Below, in pieces: positions 59,099 through 64,000 of a DNA stretch of 64,000 bases (position 1 is its first letter; the number at the start of each line of letters is the position of its first letter). Both the position numbers and the translations under genes were made by a program. The notes beneath the pieces are model-generated. The model did not search any database. It saw only the letters and a program-made list of their open reading frames with translations, and was not told the DNA's origin. The DNA is from Geobacteraceae bacterium (lineage in GTDB: Bacteria > Desulfobacterota > Desulfuromonadia > Geobacterales > Geobacteraceae). The stretch lies in assembly GCA_029975275.1 (NCBI GenBank), contig JARKPN010000048.1, positions 1 to 64,000 on the forward strand. Direction: 5' to 3'.

Positions 59099-59950
59099 CT
59101 AAAAGGCATACTGCGCGCTCAGCATGAGCCCACCTCCTAAACCGAGGGTCTTTGTCTGGTGGCGATCTCCAGCTCCCGTATAAGCTGCGGCGAGCGTCAG
59201 GCTCTTGTTGACAAACCACGCGATGTGCATGTCCCAGTAGTCGGAATCCTTGTAAGAACCGTAATCCGGTCCCATTTTCAGCTCGTAGCCGACCGCCAGC
59301 CAGCTCAGGGGGAAGAGGTCGATATTGCCGAAGAAGACTTCGGTCCTCTTGTGGTCAAACCCGGCAACACCGTTGACATGCCCCTGGGTTGAAAGAACCC
59401 CCGCCGATATCAGCAACGGCATCGGCAGTTGCGTAATGAGTTTGGTTGCCACGAGATAGACGTCAAAACCGTCGTTATCTCTTGGCGAAACGGATGTGAA
59501 GGGCGTAGTTGTCCTTTTGTAGACAGTGCCCAAGGAGACAGCCGGGAGAAAACTGGTGCCGAAGGCATTTTCTTCGAGTAGCAGCAGTTTTGCGCCAAAG
59601 TTATATTTATGGGTGTCCGTGGGCATAACGCCGATGCCGAGTACCTCGTAGCCGAATGAAACCTCGAACCTTTTGTTGAAAGCCGTGGCAATCCCAATGG
59701 TTGTCCAATCAATGCCGCCGTTGGTGTCATTAAGGTTTACGTAAAAAGCGCCGAGTCGCGGTTTGGCGATTTCCACCGGTCCGATTCTGAAGCCTTCTTC
59801 TCCTGGGGTAAATGCCGGATAAGCGAGCGGGTTAAACCCGACGCCGCCGACCCCTTCTGCGGTGACGAAAGGCGCTCCGGCTTGGGCTGTTCCGGAATAG
59901 AAAAACGCCGTGAATATCATTACCGCCAGAATCGCCGACAAATGCTTCAT
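59099..59950 (-). CDS. Outer-membrane DUF3034-like beta-barrel protein
   Basis: 283 residues with signal peptide (LSAILAVMIFTAFFYSGTAQA). Alternating residues and aromatic-ending strands (RLGAFYVNLNDTNGGIDWTT, RFEVSFGYEVLGIGV, GGGLMLSAQYAF) indicate an outer-membrane barrel. It ends in Phe, as such proteins do. AAGGAGG supports ATG 59950 rather than 59986. Its neighbours are hydrolases, so it may pass substrates or products. Confidence 0.8.
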   Translation of the reverse strand: MKHLSAILAVMIFTAFFYSGTAQAGAPFVTAEGVGGVGFNPLAYPAFTPGEEGFRIGPVEIAKPRLGAFYVNLNDTNGGIDWTTIGIATAFNKRFEVSFGYEVLGIGVMPTDTHKYNFGAKLLLLEENAFGTSFLPAVSLGTVYKRTTTPFTSVSPRDNDGFDVYLVATKLITQLPMPLLISAGVLSTQGHVNGVAGFDHKRTEVFFGNIDLFPLSWLAVGYELKMGPDYGSYKDSDYWDMHIAWFVNKSLTLAAAYTGAGDRHQTKTLGLGGGLMLSAQYAF

Positions 59951-60051
59951 GGTAAGCCTCCTTTTCATTGCGTACATGTTGTTCATTGCGTATCTACTTA
60001 TGATGGATTCCCACCGATCTCCAGAGGGAATCCATCAGGAAGCAAGCATGC

Positions 60052-61221
60052 TCAGACCGACGCGTTGAGCAGTTCTTTCAAGTGCAAGTCAACCTGGTCG
60101 TAGTAGGCTTTCCCGTCGACCCCGAACAGTCCGAGATGACCGGCGAGGCTGTTGATGACACGAAGCTCGCTGTTAGGCGTGAGTTTCTGTTCCGCAGCGC
60201 AATCCGCCACCGGGAACAGATGGTCCGTGGAGATGGGCATGACGAAGACTTTCGCCTTGATCCGGCCCAGGGCTGCGGCCAAGTCGCCGCCGGCCAGTCT
60301 CCCGACGTCGGCGCGTTGCCACTTCCAGGCGTTGTTCATGAGGTCGTTCGGATCCATAGGGATGAAATAGGCGTCCATGAAGTTTGTCTGGAAATCCTCG
60401 ATGGAGGAGAAACCCAGAGCGCGCCACTTCTCTTGTTTGAGCCATTCGGGGGACCAGCCGAAGACGGTCCACAGGGCGGCTTCCCTGCGCAGACCGGTCT
60501 GGACATCGGTATTGGATGTGTAATTGCCTTCGTTAAAGCTCGGATCGGACCTGCGCGCCTCGTCCAGAGTCCTCGAAAAGGCGGCGCATTGCGGAGTTGT
60601 TCTGGCCGTTCCGGCGATAGGTGCGGCCCTCTTGACCATGTCGGGATACCGTGCCGCCCATTCCCACGTCTGTTCGGCCCCCATGGAGCCGCCAACCACC
60701 AGGGCAAGCTCCTTGATGCCCCATTTTTCGGTAATCATCTTGTGTTGCGCCCGCACATCATCGCTGATGCGTACATGGGGAAATTTCGCCATACCACCGG
60801 CTCCGGGCGTGTTATGGGGTGAACTGGAGAGTCCGTTGCCGATCTGGTTAATCAGGATGATGAAGTACTTGTCAGGGTCAAGCGCTCGTCCTTTGCCCAG
60901 GTAGTTTTGTTCCCAGAATTTGGTTGTGCCGGAATACCAGGTACAGATGAGGATTGCGTTGTCTTTCGCCTTGTTGAGCTTGCCGTGGGTCGTGTAGGCC
61001 AACTGCAAATCCCGGATTGTTCCACCGTCTTCCACCGAAAAATCGCCGATTTTGTAGAGTTGATACGGGCCGTGAACGGCCTGGGAGTAATAGTCGTTTT
61101 TGTACTCGGCATGAGCCGACACGACACCTCCCAGGCTTAATGCGGTGATGAGCAGCGCCGTGCTGAGGTTTCCCGAGATTTTCCTCCCGGTACATCGTTC
61201 CCAAAAGAAAGTTTTTGCCAT
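60052..61221 (-). CDS. Exported MetX-like alpha/beta hydrolase
   Basis: 389 residues. Signal peptide (LSTALLITALSLGGVVSAHA) followed by the MetX/homoserine-acyltransferase-type hydrolase: GGTIRDLQLAYTTHGKLNKA, nucleophile LVVGGSMGAEQTWEWAARYP, Asp in VFVMPISTDHLFPV and His in INSLAGHLGLFG. Exported members cannot be methionine enzymes; an ester or amide hydrolase is more likely. The paralogue at 61320 lies 98 bases upstream on the same strand. Start at 61221 has AAGGAGG. Confidence 0.87.
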   Translation of the reverse strand: MAKTFFWERCTGRKISGNLSTALLITALSLGGVVSAHAEYKNDYYSQAVHGPYQLYKIGDFSVEDGGTIRDLQLAYTTHGKLNKAKDNAILICTWYSGTTKFWEQNYLGKGRALDPDKYFIILINQIGNGLSSSPHNTPGAGGMAKFPHVRISDDVRAQHKMITEKWGIKELALVVGGSMGAEQTWEWAARYPDMVKRAAPIAGTARTTPQCAAFSRTLDEARRSDPSFNEGNYTSNTDVQTGLRREAALWTVFGWSPEWLKQEKWRALGFSSIEDFQTNFMDAYFIPMDPNDLMNNAWKWQRADVGRLAGGDLAAALGRIKAKVFVMPISTDHLFPVADCAAEQKLTPNSELRVINSLAGHLGLFGVDGKAYYDQVDLHLKELLNASV

Positions 61222-61319
61222 CGCCGTCCTCCTTTTTCTTGTCTGACGAAAAAAGCGCGAGCTCTTTTTTCGCTGAAATGGCCTCGTTTTTGAGACACGG
61301 ACTGGTGTCTCGTATCTCG

Positions 61320-62372
61320 TCACACCGGGGTTGCCAGCAGTTCTCTGAGGTTAGTGTCGATTTGTCTCGTGAATTCCTTCTCTATGCCGAAGAGGCCCAA
61401 GTGCCCGCAGCGGCTCCTGATTATCCGTAACTCGCTACCTGGTATTGATCTTTGCTCATATTCGCAGTCTTTAACGAAAAAGAGCATGTCAGTGTCGATC
61501 GGCATGACAAAGGTTTTTGCCCTGATTCGCAACAATGCTTCATGCAGGGTGCCGCCGGTCATTCGGCTGACGTCGGCGCGCAGGTGTTTTCTGAGCTGGC
61601 ACAACAAGTCGTTGGGATCCATGGGTAGGAAGTAATGCTCCAGAAAACCGACGATAAAATCATCCAGCGAACTGAAACCGATCTCTTTCCACAGACCTTC
61701 ATTGAAGAATCCGGGACTCAGTCCCATGACCGCCCAGTATCTTGCGTGCCTGCGTAGGGCGGCATGAACGGCATGTGGATTGGTGTACCAACCGCCGTTC
61801 CAGGAAGGATCAGAGATGATCGTGTCAATCATGCTTTCGATGAGCACGGCATCGTGGGTCGTCGTTCTGGCCGTGCCGGCGATGGGGGCCGCCCTTTTCA
61901 CCATGTCCGGGTAGCGCGCCGCCCATTCGTAAGTCTGCTGCGCACCCAACGAACCGCCGACAACCAGCTCAAGCCGTTCTATGCCGAATTGTTCCGTCAG
62001 CAACTTATACTGAGCGTTGACATCGTCCCCGACGCACAGGTCGGGAAATCGTGACATGGAGAAGGGTGCCGGTGTGTTGTGCGGTGAACTGGAGAGTCCG
62101 CCCCCGAGCTGATTGACGATTACGATGAAATAGTGAGCAGGGTCGATTGCTCTCCCTCTGCCCGTATACACCTGTTCCATGATCTTGTTAGTGCCCGAAT
62201 ACCAGGTAGTAACCAGAACCGCATTGTCCTTCTCGTTATTCAGTGTGCCGAACGTGGAGTAGGCAAGTGTGCAGTTCCGGATCGTTCCTCCTTCTTCGAG
62301 CTTGAAATCCCCTAGGCGGAATAACTCATAGGGGCCATGGATGGTGTGCGAGTAGTAGTCGTTGATCAGCAT
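61320..62372 (-). CDS. Cytosolic MetX-like alpha/beta hydrolase, paralogue
   Basis: 350 residues without signal peptide, otherwise collinear with the preceding protein: YYSHTIHGPYELFRLGDFKL, VVGGSLGAQQTYEWAARYPD, FVMPIDTDMLFFVKDCEYEQ and SRCGHLGLFG. Ser, Asp and His all present. Two copies, one in each compartment, suggest one substrate met both outside and inside, or divided jobs. ATG 62372 with GGGAGG ahead; the frame extends to 62453. Confidence 0.87.
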   Translation of the reverse strand: MLINDYYSHTIHGPYELFRLGDFKLEEGGTIRNCTLAYSTFGTLNNEKDNAVLVTTWYSGTNKIMEQVYTGRGRAIDPAHYFIVIVNQLGGGLSSSPHNTPAPFSMSRFPDLCVGDDVNAQYKLLTEQFGIERLELVVGGSLGAQQTYEWAARYPDMVKRAAPIAGTARTTTHDAVLIESMIDTIISDPSWNGGWYTNPHAVHAALRRHARYWAVMGLSPGFFNEGLWKEIGFSSLDDFIVGFLEHYFLPMDPNDLLCQLRKHLRADVSRMTGGTLHEALLRIRAKTFVMPIDTDMLFFVKDCEYEQRSIPGSELRIIRSRCGHLGLFGIEKEFTRQIDTNLRELLATPV

Positions 62373-62737
62373 GCGAAACCCTCCCTTTGTTTTTGTGTGA
62401 ACTCCCGTGCTTGGGCGCGTTTGTACCGTGAGCTTATTCGCCTTGTAATGCAATATTGAATAAATTTATCTGGTTTAACCCCTATATATAGCTTGATTGG
62501 CGATGTTAAAAGCAAATATTGCAGCGCAAAACGCGACAATAATGGATTAAATAAAGCATTTTTGGGTAAATATATTTTGCAAAAAAATATAAGTCAAGCA
62601 AAAAAATATAAAATAGTTTTATTGTCGGCAAAAAAACATTCTCTAACTTCAAAAGTGAAGCTTGAAAGGGTGTTGATAAATGCCAATAATGCATATATGT
62701 TTCAATCGCAGCAAACGACACCGGAAAGGTGGTACCT
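62373..62737. other. A/T-rich promoter region
   Basis: Between divergent genes. Bases about 62440-62660 are far more A/T-rich than anything else in the window, with A-runs and many AAAAAATATA stretches. It should hold the promoters for the hydrolase group and the XRE gene. A frame at 62493-62750 is not supported (no ribosome site, Lys/Asn-rich only because of composition). Confidence 0.5.
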
Positions 62738-63097
62738 ATGGGCAGGCTGAAACAGGGGATAAACGTGGTGATAGGAGAGCGTCTCAGGGAATTGAGAAAG
62801 GCGAAGGGGTTGACGCAGGAACAGTTGGCCGAGCAGTTGGAGACAAACTCCCACTATATCTCATCGATAGAACGAGGCGGACGTGGGGTGGGGCCCGGCT
62901 TGTTGTCCCGCTATTGCAGGTTTTTCGGAATCAAAGAGGAGGAGCTGTCACAGTTTGTTCGGAAAGAAGAGGACGGATATCCACCCCTGGTCAAGATGGT
63001 TATCGATGAACTTCTTGAGTTGCCTGACTACGAACAGGCCCGTATCCTTGCGGATTTGAAGGAAAAGAAGGAGAAAGCAAAACGGGAGCGTTCATGA
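62738..63097 (+). CDS. XRE-family regulator
   Basis: 119 residues: an HTH of XRE type LRELRKAKGLTQEQLAEQLE followed by TNSHYISSIERGGRGVGPGL, then a helical, Lys/Glu-rich tail (YEQARILADLKEKKEKAKRE). It probably controls the divergent hydrolase/DUF3034 group, since the A/T-rich region lies between them. ATG at 62738 is preferred because GGTGG stands just ahead; an earlier in-frame start at 62729 is possible. Confidence 0.87.
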   Translation: MGRLKQGINVVIGERLRELRKAKGLTQEQLAEQLETNSHYISSIERGGRGVGPGLLSRYCRFFGIKEEELSQFVRKEEDGYPPLVKMVIDELLELPDYEQARILADLKEKKEKAKRERS

Positions 63098-63453
63098 TGA
63101 GAAACCTGACGATATCCCGTACCGTTTCAGGCAACTCCGCGTCTGCATTGATTTGAGACAATACCGATTCTTTATCGGATTCCGTGTACGCAAGAATTTC
63201 ATGGCAGAAAAGGTTTAGTTTTGGCCGCATAATTGCCCCCTGTCTCTTTTTGCGAGCGCCGTTTTCACCTGATGAAATGATACCGGTGCGCGGTTGGGAC
63301 TGCAATTCAGGTTGATAGGCAAGCGTTGTTCTGTTTTTTCTGATGGCGGGATAGGGGGGAAGGGACACAGGCTTGCGCAGGGTTCGAAATTCCTGATGGA
63401 GGATCAGCGTTTGGGGAAACATGGGGCGTTTCCCATGCGGGAAATTCAAAGAT
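63098..63453. other. Intergenic region, no firm gene
   Basis: A minus-strand frame from 63230 to 63000 (76 codons, beginning MRPKLNLFCHEILAYTESDK) has GGGGGC ahead of its ATG, and its first 45 residues look like ordinary protein. However, its last third is antisense to the XRE gene. I leave it as a possibility only. The rest shows nothing. Confidence 0.35.
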
Positions 63454-64000
63454 TCAGGTATCGACGGAGATAAGACCTTCACGTATGGCATATTTGACCA
63501 GTTCAGCGATACTGTACAAGTTGAGCTTTTTCATAATATGCTGTCGGTATGTTTCGACAGTTTTCACGCTGACGTTCAGATTGTAAGCGATTTCCTTTGT
63601 GTTTTTCCCGTTCGCGATCATTTGCAGGACTTCTGTTTCGCGGGGGGAAAGGCCTGATGCCGATTGGGCGGATGGCTCGGCGTTTCGCTGGATATATTCC
63701 TTTACAATGAGCGCGGTCACCTTCTGGCTCAGATAAATTCCTCCCGTCGCGACATTCCGGATAGCCACGACTAGGTCGGTTGCGGCACAATCTTTCAGCA
63801 GGTAGCCCTTTGCTCCGGCGCTCAGGGCTTCTACCACAAACTCCTCTTCCGCGCACATGGACAATATAAGGACATAGGTCTGTGGTAACATCTCCAGGAG
63901 GCGCTGGGTGGTCTCGATACCGTTCATTTCCGGCATGGAGACATCCATCAACGCAAGGTCGGGTACCAGTTTTTCAGCGAGAGACAACGCTTCCACGCCG
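63454..64000 (-). CDS. NarL/FixJ-type response regulator, 5' end outside window
   Basis: At least 180 residues, continuing beyond base 64000. The receiver part shows the phosphorylation site in DLALMDVSMPEMNG and the switch LILSMCAEEEFVVEALSAGA, KGYLLKDC. The C-terminal LuxR helix-turn-helix is LSPRETEVLQMIANGKNTKE, then IAYNLNVSVKTVETYRQHIM. The partner kinase is not in the window. It controls unknown targets. Confidence 0.92.
   Translation of the reverse strand, partial: GVEALSLAEKLVPDLALMDVSMPEMNGIETTQRLLEMLPQTYVLILSMCAEEEFVVEALSAGAKGYLLKDCAATDLVVAIRNVATGGIYLSQKVTALIVKEYIQRNAEPSAQSASGLSPRETEVLQMIANGKNTKEIAYNLNVSVKTVETYRQHIMKKLNLYSIAELVKYAIREGLISVDT

Overview
The window is GC-rich and gene-dense and looks like the chromosome of a strictly or mostly anaerobic member of the Desulfuromonadota, most like Geobacter/Pelobacter relatives. 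The reasons are gene content rather than a marker gene: c-type cytochromes coupled to a CydA-like membrane protein, an ORP-like cluster of MinD/Mrp ATPases with NifX-like proteins, DUF5320 and DUF134 proteins, a PFL/ACT pair, and a PerR-catalase set for oxygen stress. No rRNA, tRNA, CRISPR array or transposase gene was seen.

Layout. 1-9.2 kb: two non-coding repeat elements, a DnaJ-like protein, a frameshifted CGGC-domain gene behind an ArsR-methyltransferase fusion, carbamate kinase, a small LigA/NHLP-like helical protein, an ACT/PFL pair, a rhodanese-ferritin-like protein and a ZIP transporter. 9.3-19.5 kb: envelope and transport genes (an alpha/beta hydrolase-MlaA fusion, a DUF748 protein and a relic of a second one, an SLC13 permease, DUF2231, and very small DUF3309 and DUF3096 membrane proteins), a second copy of the first repeat, and a collapsed pqiABC operon. 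19.7-24.3 kb: small secreted proteins, a monoheme lipoprotein, moaE and a CydA-like/triheme two-gene respiratory unit.

24.4-37.4 kb is a molybdenum/tungsten island: modE, trmO, DUF364, DUF134, a NifX-like protein, a CoA-disulfide-reductase-like FAD enzyme, modA with an unidentified membrane protein, and a MoeA-like protein. It also holds a Moco/Tuco-type riboswitch with promoter and intrinsic terminator, which precedes a MolA/FecB-type binding protein and a radical SAM enzyme fused to half of a binding-protein domain. The island is littered with relics: a 4Fe-4S membrane protein, two binding-protein fragments, and a shrunken second copy of the NifX-DUF364-trmO block.

37.7-41.7 kb: catalase, a fasciclin-domain protein, a PerR-like regulator with nearby 6-1-6 palindromes, and two YeeE/YedE half-transporters. 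41.8-50.2 kb: a long operon resembling the orange-protein (ORP) complex genes (NifX-like proteins, two ferredoxin-containing MinD ATPases, Mrp, NifU, DUF5714, C_GCAxxG_C_C, DUF364, PadR). A palindrome upstream resembles one upstream of the 27-kb NifX gene, which suggests shared control. 50.5-58.3 kb: a CPA2 antiporter, adenosine-specific kinase, YjbQ, SHOCT lipoprotein, YidD, TPR protein, ManC, CheX, a second copy of the second repeat and a YchF-like GTPase. 58.5-64 kb: a minus-strand group with a DUF3034-like protein and two MetX-like hydrolases (one exported, one not), an XRE regulator, and a NarL-type response regulator cut by the window end.

Taken together, the centre of the window handles uptake, sensing and trafficking of Mo/W and Fe-S or mixed-metal clusters. 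Its many half-deleted genes show recent remodelling of that function, although some single-base frameshifts could be sequencing errors.
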